A stretch of 64,000 nucleotides of DNA from Panaeolus papilionaceus (Eukaryota; Basidiomycota; Agaricomycetes; Agaricales), in contig JADNRZ010000022.1 in assembly GCA_015501605.1 (NCBI GenBank), forward strand, positions 620,001 to 684,000, given 5' to 3'. Shown piece after piece: positions 21,496 to 31,709 of this stretch. Position 1 is the stretch's first letter; each line of letters opens with the position of its first letter. The position numbers were made by a program, and so were the translations under genes. The notes under the pieces were generated by a model. That model saw only the letters and a list, made by a program, of their open reading frames with translations, did no database searches and had not been told where the DNA came from.

Positions 21496-24400
21496 TCATA
21501 AGAAGTACATCCTATATCTCTGATCGTTGTGAGCGGACTGGAAAGCTTGCCTCCATGCGTCCATATCGAAGCCATTATTGGAACCGCTGCTCACGGAACC
21601 GCTGTCGCTGAGCAAACGGGATCGAGGGTCGAGGTGGAAGTCGCCGCGTGCGCAAGCGAGCTAAAAAGAAATTCAGTTAAAGATAAGACTGAATCAATCA
21701 CAGTTTCCAGTGCGTACATCAGCATCTATAGTTGAATCAAACCCTTCAGCAACGACACAACAGAACGAGCAAGCAACGAAACGTACAATAAACCGGTGCG
21801 GGAATAGAAACTGAACGGGTCGCCTTCGCATATACGTAGCATAACGAATAAGCAACCTCTTCGATTCTATCATAATTTGCATGCAGGTCAGAGACTTGCA
21901 CAATTTCGAAGGTTTCCAACACTCACTGTTGGATGTTGTCGAAGATGTCATTCCGAAGCACAACATAGTGTCCAGAACGTGCAGCTTTCGAATGAATAAG
22001 ACGCAGCTAGGAAGTTCAAATTCAGATGCACTTACTACCCCGGATGGCGGAGTGACTTTGGAGATAGAAATTCAGCTCATTCGGCAGTGTAACCCCTTGA
22101 TCAATGACGGTACCGGCCGAGCAGTTCCTAGAAAGACTAATGGTCAATCACCTCGACCGTTCGAATAGAGCGATAGCGCTAACATATCACCGTTGAAGAA
22201 GGCCGAGTGATGACTGTAAAACGTCAGCATCCCATTAACCCCTGGGTAAGTGTGTGAACGCACCGTTTCCCAACGATTATGAAAAGTATCTTCGGTTTGG
22301 GTGCTGTAAATTTGTACTTCGCCCATACCATCTGGATCGCATCTACATAAAATCGCAAATGCCATCATAAGCATCCAGAAGCAGGAAAAAAAAGCAGTTG
22401 GAACGAATATGCACCCTCAATCGCTGTCAATTCTCTCTTTCGAACCTCGTCATATTCGCCTTCACTGACACCATCTCTAAAGAACAGAATACGCGTCAAG
22501 GGCTTCTTAATCTGTTCTGTGAAAATCTTCAAGGCAGTATAGACAAGCGTTTTCATGTTGGCTATTATTTCAGTTCGTGGTTCCTGAATCGATGTGATTG
22601 CGCTGTATGCCGTTGCGAACTGGTCTTTGGAAAATACGAGACTCGTTACGGTCGGTTTTTGTACTCCAGGCGCGGGGTGGCTTGCATCTGCACCTACACA
22701 TTACACAGGGTTAAAAAAACCTAGAGCGCAACAAGAGCTACTTACCCATAACAACGGTAATCTCCATGTTACTGGGTCCCATTAGTGCTTGTCGAAGCGC
22801 ATGAGAGTCCACAATATTGTTACGACCTCCAAGCCGTGCGTTTAATCTTCATGATGGTCATTTGTCAGAGGATATCGAAATTTGCCATTCAAAGAGAGGC
22901 TATCTTACTTTAGAACAACGTTGCTCCAATATTGCTCCCTCGCACTTCTGACTTTCGAAATGCGTAGGCATTGGGTGATGTACCCTACCAAACAAAAGTG
23001 GTAAGCAAGCATGTTATCTTGGAATGGTAGGGGATACTACTGACCGTTACGAATGTCCCCCCAATGCTTAACAAGGTGACGGATCTCCGCAGAATTGTCG
23101 GGGAGGCCGACAACGACTACAAACGGAACACTCTGAGTGCCATACTTTTGCATAATCGCCTGCGTAGCTGCGTCGAGTTGCTAGTTGGTCGTTGAGGTTA
23201 GCTTTACCAAGGAAGCAAAGCAATGTCAGGAAGAGACCTCACACCAGTGGGGTACTGGGGATTGCCTTGCAGTTGAAACAACGGCGGCTGTACCTTCATG
23301 CCTGCCCTCCCGGGTTAAAAGGAATTTGGTACCAGACTCGGTTGAATCGCACGCACCTAAACCACCACAGCGGTTGCAGAGTTCCATCATTTTGGCTTGA
23401 AATTCTTCCATAGAGATCTGGTCTGGACGGAGGTTAATGTAGCCCCAATGTTCCATTGCCTGAGGGTCCTGCAGTAGCATCCCGGAACCAGCCACATTCC
23501 AAGCGCCATCCCTGACAGCCTGAAGAAGAAAATAGAACATATTCAATAATTTGAATAAACATCTCTTGAATGGACGTTGAGCTTACGGCAGTGGTCAATT
23601 TTGGCTTTTGGCCAGGTTGCCCCGGTTGTGTGTAAAGGATCCCTGGAGGTGAAATTTGCCTCGCTGGAGCCACCATTGGTTGACTGTCAATGTTGATCCG
23701 TGATTCGTGAACGAACTCGGATCGAGTGTAGTTCTTAACCTGAGAGAGTGGATAAATACATTGTGCTTGGCCAATGGAAAAACAACGTACTGCGTCTAGT
23801 ATAGCATATTTCTTGTCCCGCGGTTTCAGAGTTGCGAAGTCTACAACCTTGTGGACAAGGTTATCCGGTATTTTCTTCTTGAAGAGCTGGCCGGGTTCAA
23901 CGAAACAGCACTGAAGCGGGACAATGACAGGGCGCTCAGATTCCCGAGGTGTGAAACGAACACCTATAATATCGACGTGCTTCACAGGGAGTCCATGCAA
24001 ACGATGGAAAAATTCCTAGAAGTAGAAGGCATAAAAAGTTAGCAGGGCATGTTCTCAGAGGGTACAAAGGAGTCAAGATACCGCAACAGTCACGCGATGA
24101 TCGTCTCGCACGAATTCATATCGGCCTGCCGCTGCCACCAGTCCGAATATGACTTTGGTCTTCAGTTGACGTGGATTGTCGAATCTGCCGTTAGGGCTGT
24201 ATTTGACTTTCAGTTTCTTGAGGTGTTTCTCTAAGGCCCTAAACCCAGAGCTGTGTTCTGCCAAACTCAAGTTTGCGACATCTCTGCACTTCAAAAAATC
24301 CATGCAAAGGTTTATGAGCGGCCCTGACTGATACCTGGAGATAAAATGACAGGTCAGCAGAGCCAGAAGTAGATATATGCGCATATATAAGGATCAAACT

Positions 24401-25315
24401 TACACAGCTGCTGTGCAAGTGTCGATCTGGAGAACCAACGGTGTTCTGGGATTACTGCAAGGTCGAACAGATCTGAACATGGAACAATGAATAAAACTCG
24501 CCCGCCTTGTCACAAGGAAATCAACGCACTGGAAAATTCCTCGAAGGAGCTCCAATCCTGCACCAATGGGTTCGCCTTTACCGCTGCGAGGAAGAGGGTA
24601 ATAAGCCCGCCCGTTGTTTGCGTGTTGCCTAGTAAATCGCAATTATATGCGCGATGAACAACATGTCGAGTGTTGAATATAAAGCCTGGGATTACTTACA
24701 TATTGGGCCATTGCCTGATGATATTTTGGATCAAATTCAAGGCAACCTGTGCCTCAGGGGTAATCCCCTTCCTGGCCACTGTGCTAAGTGCCTCACTAAA
24801 TGAAATCGAGAAGAAGAGAGAAGAGTCAGGTATAATTAAATTTGGCAAGACGATAACGTTGTCCCAAGTATACACCTACCGAGGATTGATGGGTTCACCA
24901 GCGGTCCTAGCAATGGTTATCGTGACACCACGAGTAACAATTTCAGAGGAGTTAAGCGATATGGTAAACTGTTAAGAAGTGAGACGATTAGAGGAATTCA
25001 GTTGAAAATGGTCGTGTCGGCGCGTACAGAAGCAGATGGGCGACCACTGAAGTCAAGGCGAGCTGCACAATAGCCCAACGCCTCACCATCGTAAATAATA
25101 CGCGGATTGAATATCCTTGGGCAAACTGTGTGCTGTAAATGATGAAGAAGTTGAATATTTTTTTGGCGGCTCAACGCGGTTTTCTTGCTGGATGAACTCG
25201 ATGTCGCGATATCAATCGTGTACTGATAGTACCGTTCATCGGGGATGTTTAAGATTGGGAAAGAGTTTGTAGTAGCAGAGAAGACTACTTGGCCGTTTCC
25301 AGGTTGACCACTCAT
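21496..25315 (-). CDS. AGO: Argonaute, catalytic residues intact
   Basis: Small-RNA-guided slicer of RNA silencing. Start at 25315: MSGQPGNGQVVFSATTNSFP, followed by the N domain (YYQYTIDI, ALSRQKNIQLLHHLQ). The DUF1785/L1 region contains NGRAYYPLPRSGKGEPIGAG. PAZ and L2 lie at about 24110-23810 (EFFHRLHGLPVKHVDIIGVR, FVEPGQLFKKKIPDN, VDFATLKPRDKK). MID is at about 23550-23080 (WNVAGSGMLL, FVVVVGLPDN, RHLVKHWGDIRNG). PIWI runs from about 23000 to the end. It includes VVMG joined by an intron to ADASHPAPGVQKPTVTSLVF (first Asp), TEIIANMK (Glu), RILFFRDGVSEGEYDEV (second Asp), and a last exon group giving PAPVYYAD, an intron, then LACARGDFHLDP, so the fourth catalytic position is Asp in YYADLA. 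The tetrad is therefore D-E-D-D. The protein ends RYRMYFL-stop. At least 18 exons. Confidence 0.93.
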
Positions 25316-26230
25316 TCTTGTGGTGGTTCAAGTGGAAGAGGATAAGAAGAAGGAACGAAAGGCAATGGCGAATTTATAGATCCCTGACTGGCGAGTTTCA
25401 GTTGACATCAAATAGATTAAGGTTTAATTAGATGTTCCCATTCGAGTAATGTGACTCACCTCGAGATAAAGAAGAAACCCTAAGACCACCATACCGTACG
25501 ATTCCTGCTTCGAGCCTCTGCCCAAGTCATTCAGCTATATTTGGTCAAGCTATCCTCCTCATAACTAGGTAAACGTTACCTTCCCACTCTCCATCCGAAA
25601 ACACCCCCATTTGAGTGGACGGCGAGTTAAACTTTTCTAAATTCGCCAAGGCGCGTCTTCTGATAATCATCTTCGAGCAAGACATACAAGAGCGAGCCTA
25701 CAGTGGTCTGCCATTCATCAACTGTCGCCAAAGAGGCAAAGCAGGCGTGAGCTTGACAATTCTATAAGGCGCAAATATGTATTTGCAATATATCAAGTAG
25801 CTCGAAAAACAAATCCAGCGTTTTATTGACACAGAGGTTCATGCATCATGTTGGATGCAAACACAGAATGAAGCAATTCAGACTTATGTTTGTCTTTCTT
25901 CCACAAGTTCCCACGCATCTCATTTGGTTTCTTTCCTTTCGATGTGGACTTGCTTGTTTTTTGTTGATCCCAGTCTGAGTATGTACGGCCATCGGGCAGC
26001 GTTCTCCATGGTATCAAAGCAGCTATAAATGCGCAGAAATGGGCTGGGTGTGCAGATTGTCCTGGAGAAGCTAAGAAGCGGCCTTGGTTTGGCATGAGCA
26101 GGCAGCTTACGACCGCATTGTAATATAGCTCTATAAATTTATGCAGAGTGATATAATGCCCCATGGGTAGCATATTCAATGATGATGAAGAACTCGCAAA
26201 ACACGGTTAGCCCCTGTCTTCGGCTATGAC
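25316..26230. other. Intergenic region, one doubtful small ORF
   Basis: Upstream region of Argonaute. The only open frame of size is 25823-26179 on the minus strand (118 codons, single exon, starting MNMLPMGHYITLHKF, with a Lys-rich C-terminal part STSKGKKPNEMRGNLWKKDK). It has no recognisable domain, no signal peptide and no neighbour that supports it, so I treat it as possible but unproven. Confidence 0.35.
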
Positions 26231-26284
26231 ACGCGTCGTTACAATTGACGACGCGTGACGTCATTGGTCGCCATGGTCCATTGG
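26231..26284. promoter_or_regulatory. Promoter cluster: paired ACGCGT boxes, CRE and CCAAT boxes
   Basis: Upstream of the gene at 26425 there is a perfect 9-bp inverted repeat, ACGCGTCGT (26231-26239) and ACGACGCGT (26248-26256), each half holding the ACGCGT core known as the MluI cell-cycle box. It is followed directly by the palindrome TGACGTCA (26256-26263, CRE/bZIP site) and two inverted CCAAT boxes (ATTGG at 26263-26267 and 26279-26283). A TATA-like CTATAAGAG is at about 26311-26319. The sites are seen directly; the factors that bind them are inferred from yeast and general eukaryotic knowledge. Confidence 0.6.
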
Positions 26285-26424
26285 CCCCCGCTCAACAACG
26301 CGCCGCTTACCTATAAGAGCCAAACAAATCCGTTCTAGCTCCATTCCTTCCTAACGCTCGTCCATCTTCTTAACGAACCCAACCCATCTTCGAACTTGTA
26401 TTCTCTGAAACCAGCAGCAGCATC

Positions 26425-27233
26425 ATGCCAGGTAAGTTGTTTTCGTTAAATAGCAATACCTCGGATAAAGACACTAAATCACTCTCTGTGACTCTCATCA
26501 TAGTAGGAGCTAAACGTGCCGCAGAAGATTCTGCTGAATCAACCTCAAGACGCTCATCAAAGAGCGCTAAAACTGAGAAACCCAAGAATGGGAGTACGGC
26601 AAAAGCCACCAGCTCTAAAGTGCGTATTTCTGTCGTCTCTATCCTTCTCCAACACCTAATTACCAAAACCCCATTACAGCTACCTACCATAGCCCAATTC
26701 AAAGCCAACGCTCTCCCACTTCACATCACCATCTCCCACACCCCACCATCCATCAAGCCCCCCACAACCCCACACGACGCTATCAACGTCCTCGCCGACG
26801 GGCAAGCAGAATCCGAAGCCGTTCTGCCTCTGGGAGCCAGTCCAAGCTCCGAGGGCTCTGACACAAGCTTAACCACTGACTCCACCACAGGGGATTCAGG
26901 GCACATCGGGAGCCTCACTCTCGTGCCTAGCACATTCTCAACTGGGAGCTATGGGTGGAAGGGAGGTAAGCGGATTGTGGTTGAGCTTTTGGGTGGCGCA
27001 GGTGAGGGAGGAGAGAGGGAGAAAGTGCAGGTTATGTTGAGGTATGTGTCAAATGTCTCTGTTATTGGGTTGAAAATTCATTTCTTATTCTTAGTATCAA
27101 TGCCACCGTCTTGGGCAGCAAGCCTTCAAAGGGCAAGAAAACCGACGATGCCAAAGACGACGAATTACTGGACACGGCAGAGATGACGGAATCCCAAGGC
27201 GAGGAGGCCGACGTCAGTTCAGAGGCCACTTAA
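26425..27233 (+). CDS. Small conserved basidiomycete protein, unknown function
   Basis: Product not identified. Four exons. Exon 1 is only ATGCCAG; after the first intron the protein reads AKRAAEDSAESTSRRSSKSA, a basic Ser/Lys-rich start that resembles a nuclear localisation region. A structured core follows: LPTIAQFKANALPLHITISH, IGSLTLVPSTFSTGSYGWKG, GKRIVVELLGG, KVQVMLSINATVLGSKPSKG. It ends in an acidic tail (AEMTESQGEEADVSSEAT). The core looks like a conserved beta-rich domain; I believe similar proteins occur across Agaricomycetes but know no function. Promoter elements resembling cell-cycle (MCB) sites lie just upstream. Confidence 0.75.
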
Positions 27234-27470
27234 CACCTTCGCCCGTAGCCCTTTTATCATATTTTCTTTCGTCTTAGCTAGTTCAACCAGTTTGAAATGT
27301 CAACATGTCAATGTCAATGTAACTCGAACCCAATGCAACACCAATTAACCTGTGTATAATCTACATGTGCTACCAGAAAAGAGCCAACAGTGTTTGCATA
27401 TAGGTAACAACAGGGTATATAAAATACTACTACTCGTACAGTGTCAAATTGTCCGTCAGTGGCAACAAAA

Positions 27471-30400
27471 CTACCGCCTCTCCCTCACATTCAACCACAC
27501 AAACCCAATAACGGCAATCCCAAATCCAAGAATAAACCCGACCAAAATTAGGACGTCTCGGTAATAATTGTCCAAACCAAACCCGAAAAGCTAAATTACA
27601 ATCCATGATTAACAACCACAAATTTAAATATGAAAGGAAACGCAAAAAAAGACATACCAATTCCATAATCAACGCAGCTGAAATATCTACAGGCACGCCC
27701 TGCAGTGTATCCTTGATCATGAGCCCTGAAGCTACCTCGTTCACAGACAACGCTTCCAGGGTATATTTTAGCGGACAAATCCACTGCAGCCATCTGAGAA
27801 CAGGCGGGATATCATTGAGGTGCACAAAGAAGCCTGCGAATGTCATTTGGAACAACGCAGAGAGGGCGGAGAGGAGGATGGCGATCCCGCCATTCTGGAA
27901 TAATGTGCCCAGGAGGAAGTTCTGTAGGAAGAGAAGGAAAGGAAAGAGAAATTAGATTAGAAAGGTCATTTTGGGGGTCATCTATAGTTAGCACTCACAA
28001 ATAGCGTCATGGCTAAACTGTAGAGCACGAGAATAAGCAGGAATTTGAAGAAGTTGGTAGCTTCGGGTGCAAGGCCTGCCATCCAGTAGGTGCTAATAAT
28101 AAGCGTCAGAATAGTGCCGTATAAATAGGTATAAAAAAAAAGGGAGGACTGACATTGTGGACACAATAATAGTGGGTATGAGACGAAGGGGTATCATGTC
28201 GAAGAAGAAACGAGACAGCAGCCAGGCAGTTGGGCTATAATATGAGCTTGCCCGCTCGCGCAAAAAGAGAGGTCGGATGTCGACCATGTTGTAAAGGGCA
28301 CTGAGTGATGAAAAAGCGATGAGAGCACCCTAACAGTAAAATTAGATAGGCGAAATCAAGAAATCAAGGAATACAACATACCAGGAAGAACAAACACCCG
28401 ACACGAGATTGGAAACCAGCAATAGTAATATCCGTATCAAAGTAGAGGCCACCTAAAATGGCAGTCCATGAGTACCTCCGATTTAACCGACCACACCAAA
28501 GGCTTAAACATACCACAAAATACACCCAGAATCGCAGAAACAACCAAATGGGTGAGGAACAACGATCGGTCGCGCTTGAGGATCTTCCACTCCCTTCCGC
28601 ACAAATACTGCAGCTGCGTCAAAAACGTAGCAGCGTACTGAGTCCTGCCTCTCCTCTTCGTCGTACCACCCTGGAAAACAACACCATGGCCATTTCCATT
28701 TCCATTCATCGGTGGATATTCAATATTTTCCGTCTCCGGTTTCGTCCCCGATGTCTCAGGTTCTGGAGATGCAACATCGGTCTTCTCAGAATGCGTTTCT
28801 TGCGTGACGTTGGGGTCGGGTGTCGTCGCGGATGTGATGAAGGATGGTTGTGTGTGGTAGTTTTGGAATTGGAAGAGACTGACAGGCGGGTCATTGGCGA
28901 CTTCGAGGAGGTATTCAGCAACGTTGTAGCCTTGCTGACAAGGAGGGACTAATCCCGTGTTGGCGAAATGCTGCGCTGGAGCAAACCCTCCTGGTCCTGC
29001 GTATAGTGAACGACCATGCGCAAGGACCATGACGAGGTCAAATTTGTGGTATAGTTGGGAGCTGTAATCGTGCAATTAATTAGACGAGGGATAGTGTTAT
29101 TGAAAGAAACAAAATACCTCGGTTGATGAATAGAAGCAATAATCGGTGTTGGGTTAACTGGATCATGGGCAATATCATAGAGCACATTCGCGATCCTCGC
29201 AGCAGACACCGAATCTAATCCCGAAGTCGGCTCATCAAGCAACAACACATCAGGGTCAGCAATCAACTCCATCCCAATACTGACTCTCCTCATCTCTCCA
29301 CCACTAATCCCTCTTGCCTTGCTCCCTGTCGCATCACCGATCCTCGAGTTTCGGATAGAAGCAATGCCAAGCTTACTGAGGAGCACTTCGACACGCTGCT
29401 GCTTCTCCTGGTCCGTGATGCTTTCTGGGAGTCTGAGCCGAGCAGCAAATAATAGAGTCTCGTAAACTGTCAACGTCGCTGGTAGGACGTCCTGCTGTGC
29501 TACGAATCCAATTCGAGGTGGTTTCGTGCTATTCATGTCGTCCGATGGGAAACTGACACCGCCATGAATCGTGCCTGTCTTGCCTTTTCCAGCTAGAATT
29601 TCGACAAGGGTCGTCTTTCCAGCACCTAAGCGAGATAATGACTTGAGCTACTTGCCGGCTGAGCAGATAATAGAGTAATTACCACTAGGGCCAAGAATAG
29701 CCATCATCTGACCTCGACGGACGCTTCCATTCACTTGATCAAGGATAACCTTGTCAGTTGTCTCCAAAGGCGTCGAGCCTCCTACAAGTTTGTGTCGCAT
29801 GCGAACAAGCGGCCTTCCCCCAGTAGCTGCAATGATATAGGTCAAATTGGACCACATAACAGAAACCTTGGAGCGCTCATTGGACGAAGGGTCAGCCCGC
29901 CTCGCTGTACGCTGGCTCCTCAAGCCCAGAAGCAGAGTTAGCAGGGCAATAAGGATCAACGCTCCAATGACTGCCAGCCCAGCGATGACGCCTCCACTGA
30001 GTGGTTTTGACTTATGGTGCTTTGAAGCAAGACTGCTGCCCGGGTCGTCCGTATCGATAACTTGTTGGCTAACACATTCGCCAAATGTACATCCGTTAAG
30101 AGGAAGTCCTTGTGGGCCGAACAAGCCTTGCAGTGTGCTTTGTACGAAAGTGCAGCTAGCAGAGTTTGTTGAACCGTCGACTGCCCCACATTTGATCCCA
30201 AGTGTACCAGTGAGTCCATTGATGGGTTTAGTGAGGTCGCTGGCTGCTACAGCGCCGCAAAACGTCGTCCCTGCACGACAGGTGCATTGTAAATTCTGAC
30301 ACTCCCAGTTTGCGCTACCAGTACCCTCTGAATTGAGCTCTTGGGTACAACTGTTCGCCTGGCAATAAAACTGCTCGACACCGTTAAAGAATAGTTGAGC

Positions 30401-30995
30401 AAAGATGGTGCCGTTTTGTCCAAAAGTGGTCTTTCCAGGAAGAGGCGAGCGGGAGGGGTTAATGGTACGCATGATGTTCAAGGTTGACATTCCTGGGTAG
30501 ATGGCTTGAAGGGTTGGATTCTGTAACCAGAAAGGATGAGAGAACATTCAAAGCGTAACTGAGGAGAAGTCTTACCTCGACGCGACAACTCATTTGGCTG
30601 GATGCGTAGACGCGTGCTTGCTGGTTGCAAACTAGGTTTGAAAGTCCTCCAGACAAACCAGGCACCGTTGACGAGTCTCCACCGTTTGAAACAGAGTTGA
30701 GGCCTGCAGTACAAGCGTTGCTAGAGGTGCAAACGTTGCATCCCGTACCTGTCCAACCGTCCGCACAATTACATCCTGAAGCCGTCAAATTTGAGAACTG
30801 GCCGATTGGTGGCGCGAGAGATCGTTGCGAGCCCTGGAATATTGTCCCTCCGCAAGCCGGTTGTGAACATGTTGAACCACCAAAGCCTACTGGACAAGCG
30901 CAATCTGACCCGTTCGGTGTCCCATAATTTTCGCAACTTTGTGCCTGCGCACTAAGAGCGAGCAGAAGCGATAACCACACGCCTTTGTGAAGCAT
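27471..30995 (-). CDS. ABCG (White-type) transporter with EGF-like ectodomain, ADP1-like
   Basis: ATP-driven membrane exporter. Start at 30995 with a signal peptide (MLHKGVWLSLLLALSAQAQS), followed by a cysteine-rich lumenal/extracellular region with EGF-like modules (CACPVGFGGSTC, CNCADGWTGTGC) and further Cys pairs. A first membrane helix follows (GVIAGLAVIGALILIALLTL). The nucleotide-binding domain reads ILGPSG, an intron, then AGKTTLVEILAGK (Walker A), GFVAQQDVLPATLTVYETL (Q-loop), GISGGEMRRVSIGMELI (signature) and DVLLLDEPTSGLDS (Walker B). After a Ser/Pro/Asn-rich linker comes a six-helix ABC2 membrane domain (about 28700-27480), ending VWLNVRERR-stop. One NBD followed by one membrane domain plus a Cys-rich N-terminus matches yeast ADP1. 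Substrate unknown. About 12 introns. Confidence 0.9.
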
Positions 30996-31340
30996 GCTGC
31001 GGCTAGATGTGAATGTCGAGTAAAGCCTCCTCGTTGAAATTGTCGATTACAAGGACATAAAGTTGTAAAAAGCGCCCAGAATTGATGTTACTGAGCCGAC
31101 TGATAAACGAAGGGTATAGATATGGGTAAAGGAAGGATGGTACGATGACGGATACTGTTAGCCAGAAATACAAGTCCACCACACTCAGCACCAAATCGGC
31201 AATGTCCTGGTACGTCTGGGTGTTGCCGAATATGTTTCGATCATGTGCTTTTATTATCCGTTGACCGAGTCGCGACCGAGGTTGTGGTGTAATTTATTTC
31301 TTAACCTTCCTTCCTTTGAACCAACTTTATTCTTCATACA

Positions 31341-31709
31341 ATGTTCGGAAAGGTGATACAACTTCAACATCTGTGTTGGTCAATAACTTACTGGCATTAT
31401 AGATCTCTGAATGGTGGTCCGGCTCAAGTAAAGCTGCACCAGTTGCAGCTGACAAATGTCCTTATGACCCAACCGACCCGAAGCAGAACACTTTGAACCC
31501 AAAGGGCCTGAAGCCGTAGGTATATTTTCTACGCATAGCACGACAGATACTCACTAGGTCTTCATTAAAGATGCTGCGCTTGTCCAGAAACAAAACGAGC
31601 CCGAGATGACTGCTTCCTGAAGTACGATCCTTCGGAAGCGGACGGCAAATGCAAAACAGAACTGCAGGCTCACCTTGCATGCATGCGTAGCCTCGGATTC
31701 AAGGTCTAA
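31341..31709 (+). CDS. COX17: COX17 copper chaperone
   Basis: Delivers Cu(I) in the mitochondrial intermembrane space to Sco1 and Cox11 for cytochrome c oxidase assembly. Three exons: 31341-31352 (MFGK), 31403-31515 and 31571-31709, giving 87 residues. Exon 2 reads ISEWWSGSSKAAPVAADKCP and ends NPKGLKP; exon 3 completes the copper site as CCACPETKRARDDCFLKYDP. The twin Cx9C pattern is present (C-FLKYDPSEADGK-C is the spacing in this fungal form, then LQAHLACMRSLGFKV-stop). The KPCCACPETK core is diagnostic of Cox17. Introns split the gene so finely that no long open frame exists; longer minus-strand frames across the same bases are chance. Confidence 0.93.

Noticed and set aside
28458..28952. 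164-codon plus-strand frame
   Set aside because: Antisense to the ABCG transporter linker and membrane domain.
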